Below the pieces are notes generated by a model. It was not told the DNA's origin. It ran no database searches and worked only from the letters and a program-made list of their open reading frames with translations. Below, one piece after another: positions 34,489-41,772 of a stretch of DNA of 64,000 nt. The position numbers and the translations under genes were made by a program. Where the stretch lies: NCBI GenBank assembly GCA_017459985.1, contig JAFUBX010000002.1, forward strand, positions 62,001-126,000. The letters run 5' to 3'. The stretch's first letter is position 1. Every line of letters starts with the position of its first letter. The stretch is from Parasporobacterium sp. (lineage in GTDB: Bacteria > Bacillota > Clostridia > Lachnospirales > Lachnospiraceae).

Positions 34489-34977
34489 GAGCTTTCCGAT
34501 CTCCTTCAGGACATCCCGTTCCACCGGAAGCCGCTGATTCCTGGGATAAGCGGTTTCCAGCTTTTCCTTCAGCTCTGTAAGTTTCTCCCGGGACAGCCTC
34601 GGAAGGTACGGGATCAGCCGGCCGATCATCGCCCGTTTCATCAGATCTGTCGTACTGTTGGAGCGGGGATCGATGGGAGTTGTAATCGTATCCGCCAGAA
34701 CTGCACAGGCCTCCTGTGCAGTTGTTTCATCCGCATCCTCCAGAGCATAATCGAAGATCTCCAGGTGTTTCTGCACATCCTGAACAAACTTCTCACACAG
34801 CACATCCCGCTCAGTACGGATATGTCCTCCCGTGAGCCAGTTCATGGCGCTTAACGCCAGTTTGCTCTTTCCCTTTCTGCCGTTCTTCGATCCCATGGAC
34901 CGGATGGCATCCGTGAAGTCCGAATAGATCTTCTCCAGATCCCCGGCAAGTGAGAGGGCTGTCATCTCTTCCTGCAT
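34483..34977 (-). CDS. Uncharacterised protein encoded in the BMC operon
   Basis: About 164 residues from the ATG at 34977, whose GGAGGA ribosome site lies within the end of the preceding BMC-P gene. The protein is helical and mixed-charge, with DFTDAIRSMGSKNGRKGKSK, LFCEKF-like helices and TTPIDPRSNSTTDLMKRAMI. No BMC shell domain, signal peptide or catalytic motif is visible. It follows three shell genes without a gap, so it is probably made with the shell. It could be an assembly or cargo-linked factor; I cannot assign it. Confidence 0.7.
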   Translation of the reverse strand: MQEEMTALSLAGDLEKIYSDFTDAIRSMGSKNGRKGKSKLALSAMNWLTGGHIRTERDVLCEKFVQDVQKHLEIFDYALEDADETTAQEACAVLADTITTPIDPRSNSTTDLMKRAMIGRLIPYLPRLSREKLTELKEKLETAYPRNQRLPVERDVLKEIGKLL

Positions 34978-34979
34978 GG

Positions 34980-35312
34980 TCACTTCCTCCGGTCTGTGTC
35001 CTCATCTGTAAACCGTCCGCTGCTTACCGGCGCCTTCTTTCCGTCAATGGAATAGCTGTCGATCACGCCGCAGATCGTCAGGTCAAAGATCCCGAAATCA
35101 TCATTCTGCAGAAGATTTCCTGCCCCGCCGTCCGTATTGACGACAACAATATCTCCGACTCCGGCATCCACGCAGTCAAAGGCGATCATCCTGGGACCCT
35201 GGACCTGCCTGGTCTCCGGGTCAAAATACTCCACCAGCATGAGCTTATATCCGTAATAGCCCTTATCCTTGATCGTCGAGACCACATTTCCTACTACTTT
35301 TGCCAGACGCAT
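34980..35312 (-). CDS. BMC-P vertex protein (EutN/CcmL family)
   Basis: The 110-residue protein has the pentamer fold of microcompartment vertices: MRLAKVVGNVVSTIKDKGYY at the start, ALVEY-type strand, GPRMIAFDCVDAGVGDIVVV in the middle and DLTICGVIDSYSI near the end. It is longer than typical because of a charged C-terminal tail (SGRFTDEDTDRRK). ATG at 35312 is preferred over an upstream TTG. Vertex pentamers cap the twelve corners of the shell. It is one of three BMC-P genes here. Confidence 0.92.
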   Translation of the reverse strand: MRLAKVVGNVVSTIKDKGYYGYKLMLVEYFDPETRQVQGPRMIAFDCVDAGVGDIVVVNTDGGAGNLLQNDDFGIFDLTICGVIDSYSIDGKKAPVSSGRFTDEDTDRRK

Positions 35313-35369
35313 ATCAAACAAACTCCTCCGGGACGGCTGCCGGCAGCGGGCATTCTTCTGCCCGGCGCC

Positions 35370-35636
35370 TCACAGCTCCTCGTGATAGTCATCAATAAAT
35401 CCAACGATCGAAACATCCACGGGAACCAGTCCCCTGCGGAAAATCCGGGCAGCCTCCTTCGAGCCGATCATATAAACATAATCGCCCGGCCCTGCCTGAC
35501 CGGTCTGATCTGCAGCCACGATCAGGTCAGCTTCCTTCCCGTCTTCAATCTTTCGGACTACCAGCAGCGGTATATTTTCCAGCCCCGGATCCTTTACCGT
35601 AGCAACAACGCTGCCGGTGACAATTCCGGTATACAT
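35370..35636 (-). CDS. BMC-P vertex protein (EutN/CcmL family)
   Basis: The 88-residue protein begins MYTGIVTGSVVATVKDPGLE and has LIVAADQTGQAGPGDYVYMI and PVDVSIVGFIDDY, matching EutN/CcmL pentamers. The start at 35636 lies 5 nt after the BMC-H stop and has AGAGGAAT upstream; an upstream extension overlaps the BMC-H gene and is rejected. The EAARIFRRGL segment replaces the usual loop before the last strand. It forms shell vertices with or instead of the other two BMC-P proteins. Confidence 0.92.
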   Translation of the reverse strand: MYTGIVTGSVVATVKDPGLENIPLLVVRKIEDGKEADLIVAADQTGQAGPGDYVYMIGSKEAARIFRRGLVPVDVSIVGFIDDYHEEL

Positions 35637-35640
35637 GGAA

Positions 35641-35931
35641 TTATTCCTCTTCTGCTCTGTCGATGGATGGTAAGATATATTCCACATCAGCGTGCGGACG
35701 CGGGATCACATGCACTCCGTACAGTTCTCCGACACGTTTGGCTGCTGCTGCACCGGCATCAACGGCGGCTTTCACAGCACCGACATCTCCGCGGACCATC
35801 ACTGTCACAAGTCCTGATCCGATCTGCTCTTTTCCGATCAGCTTCACATTGGCTGCCTTGACCATGGCATCTGCTGCCTCGATCGATCCGATAAGTCCAC
35901 GAGTTTCAACCATTCCTAATGCTTCTTTCAT
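35641..35931 (-). CDS. BMC-H hexameric shell protein (PduA/EutM type)
   Basis: The 96-residue single-domain shell protein reads [40 protein letters not shown] and [16 protein letters not shown]. The central-pore segment IGSG is as in PduA, whose pore passes small polar substrates. It is the only BMC-H gene in the window, so it would make most facets. The start at 35931 is preferred (GGAGA upstream) over an ATG 15 nt earlier. Confidence 0.96.
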   Translation of the reverse strand: MKEALGMVETRGLIGSIEAADAMVKAANVKLIGKEQIGSGLVTVMVRGDVGAVKAAVDAGAAAAKRVGELYGVHVIPRPHADVEYILPSIDRAEEE

Positions 35932-36021
35932 GATCCATTTCTCCATTCATGATATATTTTTGTTTTGCCTTTATATTATGCAGATTTCTCTGCAAAACAT
36001 CGTTGTTGTCTCTTTCCTGCC

Positions 36022-36564
36022 TCAGATGGCCCGCAGCATATCCGGATGCGGAGCCGGGATCACCACGCTCTGAGACATGAGTCCCTTTGTTTCCTCCAGC
36101 CCTTCGGCGGCCTTCACCGCTGCCTGGACGGCGGCCACTTCCCCGGTCAGGGTAATAAAGGATTTGCCTCCCAGCCCTCTTCCCAGACGGACCTCCAGAA
36201 GTTCGATCTGAGCCGCCTTGGCCGCGGCATCCGCCGCATAAACAGCCGCGCACAGGGAGTAGGTCTCCATCACCCCCAGGGCCTTCAGTTCCTCCGGTGA
36301 AGTACAGGCGCTGATGGCCGGAGCGACCTGTTCGTCCACATTGGGGATGACCAGACTGTCCACCAGATTGCCGCCGGCCACTTCCCTGCCGGCTTCCACA
36401 GACGCCTTTACCGCTGCAACCTCTCCGATGACCACAATATAGTATTTCCCCGCACAGACAGTCCCCGCGCTGATCAGCTCCACTTCGGAGGCCTTGAGCA
36501 TCGCGTCACATGCTTCAAATCCCAGCGGGATACTCATGATTTCGTTCATTCCTATGGCGCCCAT
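36022..36564 (-). CDS. pduT: BMC-T trimeric shell protein, PduT-like
   Basis: The 180-residue protein contains two BMC domains (about 4-90 and 96-178). It closely follows PduT: AIGMNEIMSIPLGFEACDAM, then GTVCAGKYYIVVIGEV. Cys37 aligns with the PduT cysteine (CPGK context) that binds a 4Fe-4S cluster at the trimer pore. It would conduct electrons across the shell to PduS, encoded just upstream with a 4-nt gap. The second domain carries GLGGKSFITLTGEVAAV. No other BMC-T is present. Confidence 0.94.
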   Translation of the reverse strand: MGAIGMNEIMSIPLGFEACDAMLKASEVELISAGTVCAGKYYIVVIGEVAAVKASVEAGREVAGGNLVDSLVIPNVDEQVAPAISACTSPEELKALGVMETYSLCAAVYAADAAAKAAQIELLEVRLGRGLGGKSFITLTGEVAAVQAAVKAAEGLEETKGLMSQSVVIPAPHPDMLRAI

Positions 36565-36568
36565 CTGA

Positions 36569-37870
36569 TCACTTCCTTATCTCAATGTATTCCTCTGTTA
36601 CCTTTACGACCGTTCCGGAAATCGATGCATGGATATGGGCTCCCATTCCCCGGGCCTTCGCGATAGGGTCTCCTTTATCGACCCGCATGCCTTCCTTCAC
36701 CACCGGTTCATCCGGCGCGCCGATATGCATCTTCAGCGGGATCTTCACATGATCGCAGGATACATATCCCCCCAGGGGAGCATCCACATCATATTTTTTC
36801 AGATCCAGCCGCTGCAGAAGCCGCTCGGTCGGGACCCTCTTCTGTCCGATCCCCGGATCCGGAGCAAACCGGACCTCCTTCACCGGCTTTCTGCCGTCCT
36901 TCTGGAGGGAAGCCTTCGCCGCCTGCATGGCCTTGCCCGGCTTCATTCCGAAATTGCAGGCGTAATAGGTACAAAGCCCGCAGTCACAGCAGGAGAACAC
37001 CCCGTTCACATCCCCCAGCAGCACTTCATTTCCTGAAGCGAGGGAGCGCATGGCCTTATGGGGCTGCACATTCAGACCCATAGCGTTTCTCGGACACAGC
37101 TGAGTACAGAAGCTGCACTGGGAACAGACCGCCCGGGCCATCTTGGCCTCTCTTGCGGGATCGAAGGTCTTCTTCCCCAGCAGCATATGGCCCTTCGGGA
37201 TGGCCAGCAGGCCTCCGGTGGTCTTGGTCACCGGCTGGGACAGATCCTCTGTCACCGCTCCCATCAGGGGACCTCCGACAATATAGGTGCAGTCTCCTAA
37301 ACTGCCTCCGGCTGCCTTCAGCAACAGGGAGAGGGGTGTCCCGACCGGGCAGGTCACCGTCACCGGATGGGCCACGGCCCCTGCGACGGTAACCATCTTA
37401 TCCGTCACAGGCCGCTCCTCCAATGCATCCGCGATATTCATGACGGTGCTGACATTGCTGACCACACAGCCCACATCCAGAGGGATCCCTCCGGTGGGCA
37501 CGGTCCGTCCGGTAATGCTGAAGACCAGATTCTGTTCATCTCCCGCCGGATAGAAGGACTCAGACAGGTACAGTTCAATGTCGGTTCCCTTCACCTGCTC
37601 CTTCAGGGCAGCCGCCGCTTTTTCGTAATGCTTCTTCAGCGCGATCACCGCCCGCGAAGCCTCCAGATGCTCTTTCAGGACCTGAACCGTCTTCACGATC
37701 CTTGCGGCATTCTGCTCCATGGTATGCCGGTCCGTCCGTAATAACGGCTCACACTCGATGCCGTTTACGATAAACACCTCTGCTTTGCAGTCCAGTTTTC
37801 TGTCTGTGGGGAATCCCGCGCCGCCTGCTCCGACGACTCCGGCATCCCGGATGAGTTCAATCAGTTCCAT
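36569..37870 (-). CDS. pduS: PduS-like flavin/Fe-S oxidoreductase (RnfC family)
   Basis: The 433-residue protein begins with the NADH/FMN-binding RnfC-like motif DAGVVGAGGAGFPT. It has two 4Fe-4S clusters (CSQCSFCTQLCPRNAMG and CCDCGLCTYYACNFG) and a C-terminal barrel-sandwich-type segment (GMRVDKGDPIAKARGMGAHI). PduS reduces cobalamin in propanediol microcompartments and partners PduT. No B12 enzyme occurs in this locus, so an electron-transfer or NADH-recycling role is more likely. It follows the aldehyde dehydrogenase by 10 nt. Confidence 0.94.
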   Translation of the reverse strand: MELIELIRDAGVVGAGGAGFPTDRKLDCKAEVFIVNGIECEPLLRTDRHTMEQNAARIVKTVQVLKEHLEASRAVIALKKHYEKAAAALKEQVKGTDIELYLSESFYPAGDEQNLVFSITGRTVPTGGIPLDVGCVVSNVSTVMNIADALEERPVTDKMVTVAGAVAHPVTVTCPVGTPLSLLLKAAGGSLGDCTYIVGGPLMGAVTEDLSQPVTKTTGGLLAIPKGHMLLGKKTFDPAREAKMARAVCSQCSFCTQLCPRNAMGLNVQPHKAMRSLASGNEVLLGDVNGVFSCCDCGLCTYYACNFGMKPGKAMQAAKASLQKDGRKPVKEVRFAPDPGIGQKRVPTERLLQRLDLKKYDVDAPLGGYVSCDHVKIPLKMHIGAPDEPVVKEGMRVDKGDPIAKARGMGAHIHASISGTVVKVTEEYIEIRK

Positions 37871-37880
37871 AGTCTTTTAC

Positions 37881-39302
37881 TCAGATGATCCGAAATCCAT
37901 CTTCCAGTACACAACGGCGGGCCCGGGTGAAGGACCGGGCGGAGGTCAGACCTTCTCCGGTCGGCGTCGCGATCGTCAGGGTCGCATAGCCCTCTCCGTT
38001 AAATCCCACTCCCGCAGTGGAGGGGCCGTTCTTGATAAAGATGGTGGTGTTGAGTGCCTTCGCTGCCTTTGTCATATTCAGGTAATTGGTGGAATGCATC
38101 AGTGCCGAATGCCAGCAGCCCCGTTCCGCTTCCACGGCACGGTCGATGGCCTGGTTCACACATTCGCATCTGACACATCCCAGAACCGGCATCAGCATTT
38201 CCGTGACCACAAAGGGGTGATCCTTGCCGACGTCGGCGATCACCAGCCGGGGCTTTCCGGAATAGGATACGCCGGACTGTTCCATGATATACGTGGCGTC
38301 CCGGCCCACGAAATCCCGGTTGATCACATATTTCCCGTCTTTGTTGATCAGAACCGTCTTTACGATCCGGTCAATATCTCCGCCTTTCACCAGCCATGCT
38401 CCGTTCTTCTGCATTTCCGAAAGCAGCTGATCAAAGACGCTGTTGACACAGAAACATTCCTTCTCAGCCACACACAGAACATTGTTGTCAAAGGAGGCTC
38501 CGTCCACAATATCTCTGGCAGCCTTCGGGATATCCGCCGTTTCGTCCACGATCACCGGCGGGTTGCCGGGTCCTGCGGCAATGACCTTCTTTCCGGTCTT
38601 CATGGCGACTCCGACCACCGCTTCCCCTCCGGTCACACTCAGCAGTTTGATCTTCGGATGATTCATGATCACTTCGCTGGTATGCATATCCGGAGAAGCC
38701 GGACAGCAGATCAGCCCCATGGGGCCCCCTGCCTTTACAATGGCTTCATTCAGGATACGCATAGCCTCCTGGGAGCATTTGGCTGCCGCGGGATGAGGAT
38801 TGAACACCACCGCGTTTCCGGCAGCGATCATGCTGATGGAATTATTGACAACCGTTCCGGGCGGATTGGTGGAGGGGGTAATGGATCCGATGACGCCGAA
38901 GGGAGCCTGCTCCACCAGGGTCATTCCATGATCTCCCGTATACACCTTCGGGACGATGTCCTCGGTACCGGGCGTCTTATCCGCAACCAGCAGGATCTTG
39001 GCGATCTTATCGGGAACATTGCCGTATCCGGTCTCCTCATGGGCCATCGCCGCCAGTTTCTCCGCATTGTCTCTGGCAGCCTGGCGCATGGCCTGAATCA
39101 GCTTTTCCCGGTGTTCCATCGTAAGGGATACCAGTTCTCTCTGGGCTCTTATGGCAGCCTCCACGCATTCCTCCGCCGTCTCAAACATCCATCCGCTGCC
39201 GCCTGTGCCGCAGGTGCGGACGGATCCCGGAGCCGGATCCCTTTCTTCCAATGTTTTAATTGTCATCTGAACGATCTGTTCAATCTGTTCCCTGGAGAGC
39301 AT
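37881..39302 (-). CDS. CoA-acylating aldehyde dehydrogenase (PduP/EutE type)
   Basis: The 473-residue enzyme oxidises an aldehyde with NAD+ and CoA to acyl-CoA. The catalytic Cys is in FDNNVLCVAEKE. SITPSTNPPGTVVNNSISMI and AAGPGNPPVIVDETADI are the cofactor regions of this group. The N-terminus MLSREQIEQIVQMTIKTLEE is an amphipathic helix followed by a Gly/Thr-rich linker, the usual encapsulation peptide of PduP-like enzymes. The core starts near residue 40. It lies between two BMC genes and should act inside the shell. Possible substrates are acetaldehyde, methylthioacetaldehyde or lactaldehyde. Confidence 0.95.
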   Translation of the reverse strand: MLSREQIEQIVQMTIKTLEERDPAPGSVRTCGTGGSGWMFETAEECVEAAIRAQRELVSLTMEHREKLIQAMRQAARDNAEKLAAMAHEETGYGNVPDKIAKILLVADKTPGTEDIVPKVYTGDHGMTLVEQAPFGVIGSITPSTNPPGTVVNNSISMIAAGNAVVFNPHPAAAKCSQEAMRILNEAIVKAGGPMGLICCPASPDMHTSEVIMNHPKIKLLSVTGGEAVVGVAMKTGKKVIAAGPGNPPVIVDETADIPKAARDIVDGASFDNNVLCVAEKECFCVNSVFDQLLSEMQKNGAWLVKGGDIDRIVKTVLINKDGKYVINRDFVGRDATYIMEQSGVSYSGKPRLVIADVGKDHPFVVTEMLMPVLGCVRCECVNQAIDRAVEAERGCWHSALMHSTNYLNMTKAAKALNTTIFIKNGPSTAGVGFNGEGYATLTIATPTGEGLTSARSFTRARRCVLEDGFRII

Positions 39303-39348
39303 CGTATTTCTCCTTCCCGATCAGGTGTCTGTCCTTATATCTTCTGTA

Positions 39349-39642
39349 TTACTGTTTGCTGAAGATCCGCTTATTCCGCAGATCGATATAATCAATGATC
39401 GCTATGATCGACGTATCGGACGGCTTACCGTCTGTCAGCGCGGTATTCCTTGAGGACGAACCGGAGCAGATCATGACCACTTCGCCTTCGCCGGCTCCCA
39501 CGGCATCAAATGCCACCAGGATATTGCCTTTTTCCTCAAATGTCTCAAGATCGATGGGCTTAACCAGCAGCATCTTCAGGCCCATGATCCGGTCTGATTT
39601 TGTGGTGCTGACAACGGTTCCAACCACTCTTGCTATCTGCAT
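39349..39642 (-). CDS. BMC-P vertex protein (PduN/EutN family)
   Basis: The 97-residue protein starts MQIARVVGTVVSTTKSDRIM and has ILVAFDAVGAGEGEVVMICS and TSIIAIIDYIDL. This is the standard EutN/CcmL pentamer. An AGGAAGGAA ribosome site precedes it. It lies between pduL and the aldehyde dehydrogenase gene, as pduN does in other loci. It is the most canonical of the three vertex proteins here. Confidence 0.95.
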   Translation of the reverse strand: MQIARVVGTVVSTTKSDRIMGLKMLLVKPIDLETFEEKGNILVAFDAVGAGEGEVVMICSGSSSRNTALTDGKPSDTSIIAIIDYIDLRNKRIFSKQ

Positions 39643-39666
39643 TTCCTTCCTCCTACTCTTCCTGTA

Positions 39667-40785
39667 TCAGCTTCCGGTCCGGATGATGCGGATCCCGGTC
39701 TCTTCGATCCGTTCCCTGGCGGCCGGGGTGATCAGCGCATTCTGTGTGCAGAAGATCTCCTTCCGGTCATCCCGGAACGCCACATTCAGGTCCCCGGCGG
39801 TTACCAGCTCCAGGACCTCCTGTCCTGCCTCCGGCCGGACAGAGACCCCCGGTAAATCATCGGCCCGGTCGATCCGGATCTGCAAAAGCAGGGCCCTGTC
39901 TCTTGCCGCCGGCGTCACAAGGGCTTTCGGTGTGCAGACCACATGATCCGCATTCTTTGACGCCGCGAGATTGATATCCTGTTCCGTTACCAGCTCCAGG
40001 ACCGGTTCTCCCTCCATGGTCTTTCTCTCCTCCCCGAACAGTTCGGTCTTATCCGTCTTAATCGTCCGGTTTCCGGTCAGACCGAAAAGCACCTTCTCCG
40101 AGATCCCGGCAGGATCAAAGGTACTTTCGGCTTTGGAGGTTTCTTCCTCTCCCGGAAGAAGGACCTCCACCAGATCCCCGTTCTTCAGAAGACAGGCATT
40201 GGCTTCATCCGTATCCACATGAAACTCCAGTTCGTGGCCCCTGCCCGTCCGGCAGATCACCCGGTCCAGAATCAGTGCCCTGGTTCCTCCGATCCGGACG
40301 GATACCACCTGCCCGTCATGAACCCGGAAGGCTCTGGCCTGTTCCTCGCTCAGATGCAGATGCCTGGCTGCCACAATGGTGCCTCTGGAAAGCGTCACCT
40401 CTCCGGAGGGCCCCAGCAGCCGGATCCCGGGAGTGTGATCCAGATGTCCTGACATCCTCACTTCCGCATTCTTCATTCCGATGGCGATCGCGTCCGTCAT
40501 GGACAGCTCCACCTGGGTCTCGTCCCGGACAGGACCGATGATCCGGACCTTCTCCAAAGTTCCCTTCGGTCCCGCCACAGTGACCTGTTCCCGGGCAGCA
40601 AACTGTCCCGGCTGCACCAGATCCCGGATGGGATGGAGTTCATATCCGGGGCCGAACAGCGTATGAAGATCGGTTTTCGAAAGATGGACATGCCTCATAG
40701 AGATCCCTGCCGGAGCATAGCGCAGGCCTTCCCGCGCCATTTCCGAAAGGACCAGTCTGAGGATCCTGCCTTCATCCACTGCCAT
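39667..40785 (-). CDS. pduL: PduL phosphotransacylase with duplicated C-terminal module
   Basis: The 372-residue protein converts acyl-CoA to acyl phosphate, recycling CoA inside the shell. The PduL part (about 1-212) has metal-binding SMRHVHLSK (residues 29-37) and ARHLHLSEEQA (140-150), and HVDTDEANA. Ordinary PduL is about 210 residues. The additional 160 residues contain two copies of an about 46-residue unit at 261-306 and 323-368. Both read VLELVT-x2-D(I/L)N-x2-A, then CT-x2-AL(V/I)TPAAR(D/E)R, like the N-terminal segment of EutT-type proteins. An amphipathic N-terminal stretch (GRILRLVLSEMA) may target it to the lumen. It lies 4 nt after the aldolase gene. Confidence 0.92.
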   Translation of the reverse strand: MAVDEGRILRLVLSEMAREGLRYAPAGISMRHVHLSKTDLHTLFGPGYELHPIRDLVQPGQFAAREQVTVAGPKGTLEKVRIIGPVRDETQVELSMTDAIAIGMKNAEVRMSGHLDHTPGIRLLGPSGEVTLSRGTIVAARHLHLSEEQARAFRVHDGQVVSVRIGGTRALILDRVICRTGRGHELEFHVDTDEANACLLKNGDLVEVLLPGEEETSKAESTFDPAGISEKVLFGLTGNRTIKTDKTELFGEERKTMEGEPVLELVTEQDINLAASKNADHVVCTPKALVTPAARDRALLLQIRIDRADDLPGVSVRPEAGQEVLELVTAGDLNVAFRDDRKEIFCTQNALITPAARERIEETGIRIIRTGS

Positions 40786-40789
40786 AGGT

Positions 40790-41680
40790 CTATCTGCCTC
40801 CCCGCTGTGCGATTACCTGACGCACAATCTGAATGATCTCTTCCATTTCCTGCTGATCCGGATGATGATTTCCGGAGCAGGAGCCGGTACACTGTCCGCC
40901 GCTGTGAGGACAGGATCCGGCCTGTCCGAAGCCCTGGCTTCCGGTCCGGACAGTGCTGAACTGACAGGTATCTTTCTCACTGCAGTCCCGGCATAAGGGC
41001 CTTCCGCCGGTGGTGATCCCGCTGTTGGTCCTGCGTTCGATCAGGCGGTCTACCTGATCACAGGTCAGTTCATTGGCCTGTCCGATGATATTGCTTGTAT
41101 ACATGCTGACGGTTGCGTAATATTCCACGGATTCCATTCTCATCCAGGCTTCCATGACAGAGCTGCCCCAGGTGAGAGCTCCGTGATTGGCCAGCAGACA
41201 TCCGTTGTGGGTTTTGACAAAGGGAGCGATGGAGTCCGGAACCTCCTGGGTTCCCGGCATGGCATAGGGAGCCAGCGGGATCTCTCCGATCCCCATGACC
41301 GCCTCTGTCAGGATCGCCCGGTTCAGCGGGATCCCCGCGATTGCAAAGGACGTGGATACCGGGGGATGGGCATGCACCACCGCCATAACAGAGGGATTCT
41401 CCTTGTAGACCCTGAGATGCATTTTCATCTCGCTGGAGGGTTTCCAGGTCCCCCGGAGGACATTTCCGTCGAGATCCATCAGAACCAGCATTTCATCGGT
41501 CATATACCCCTTGGACACGCCGGTGGGCGTACACCAAAGGGTATGATCGCTGACCTTGCAGCTGATGTTGCCGTCGTTGGACGCCACAAAGTTCTTGGCG
41601 TACATCCTTCTTCCGACTTCGAGAATCTCCCGTTTCGCTTCGAGATCCGATGGAAAACCATCATCAAATACGTAACTCAT
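40790..41680 (-). CDS. Class II aldolase with BMC encapsulation tail
   Basis: The 296-residue protein belongs to the zinc-dependent class II aldolase/FucA-like family, with Glu84 (SSEMKMH), His103 and His105 (HAHPP) and His166 (NHGALTWG). It cleaves a ketose 1-phosphate into DHAP and an aldehyde. Homologues end near residue 220. Here a linker with six cysteines (230, 233, 239, 257, 264, 268) leads to an amphipathic helix MEEIIQIVRQVIAQ (279-292), typical of encapsulation peptides. It is first in the shell operon and divergent from the DeoR regulator. With MtnK and MtnA in the locus, (5-methylthio- or 5-deoxy-)ribulose 1-phosphate is the likely substrate; fuculose or rhamnulose 1-phosphate remain possible. 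Confidence 0.92.
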   Translation of the reverse strand: MSYVFDDGFPSDLEAKREILEVGRRMYAKNFVASNDGNISCKVSDHTLWCTPTGVSKGYMTDEMLVLMDLDGNVLRGTWKPSSEMKMHLRVYKENPSVMAVVHAHPPVSTSFAIAGIPLNRAILTEAVMGIGEIPLAPYAMPGTQEVPDSIAPFVKTHNGCLLANHGALTWGSSVMEAWMRMESVEYYATVSMYTSNIIGQANELTCDQVDRLIERRTNSGITTGGRPLCRDCSEKDTCQFSTVRTGSQGFGQAGSCPHSGGQCTGSCSGNHHPDQQEMEEIIQIVRQVIAQRGGR

Positions 41681-41683
41681 CAC

Positions 41684-41772
41684 TTGTTTCCTCTTGCAAT
41701 TGGATGCTTGCTTTTTAAAAATGCTTGTGCTACGCTGATTTTGTACAGTTCTTCGTACAGGGGGGAGTTACA
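41684..41772. promoter_or_regulatory. Divergent regulatory region, aldolase/BMC operon and deoR
   Basis: The 89-nt spacer holds two direct copies of ATGCTTG (41704-41710 and 41721-41727, 17 bp apart) and a TGTAC...GTACA dyad near 41752-41769. These are candidate DeoR operators. Promoter hexamers could not be assigned with confidence. Confidence 0.42.

Noticed and set aside
30515..41680. Propanediol, ethanolamine, choline or glycyl-radical microcompartment
   Set aside because: No diol dehydratase, ethanolamine ammonia-lyase, choline lyase or other glycyl-radical enzyme, nor an activase, is encoded in the window.
40790..41680. Dedicated fuculose or rhamnulose phosphate aldolase (fucose/rhamnose BMC)
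   Set aside because: Not excluded, but no fucose or rhamnose isomerase or kinase is in the locus, while mtnK and mtnA are, so it was kept as the alternative rather than the main call.
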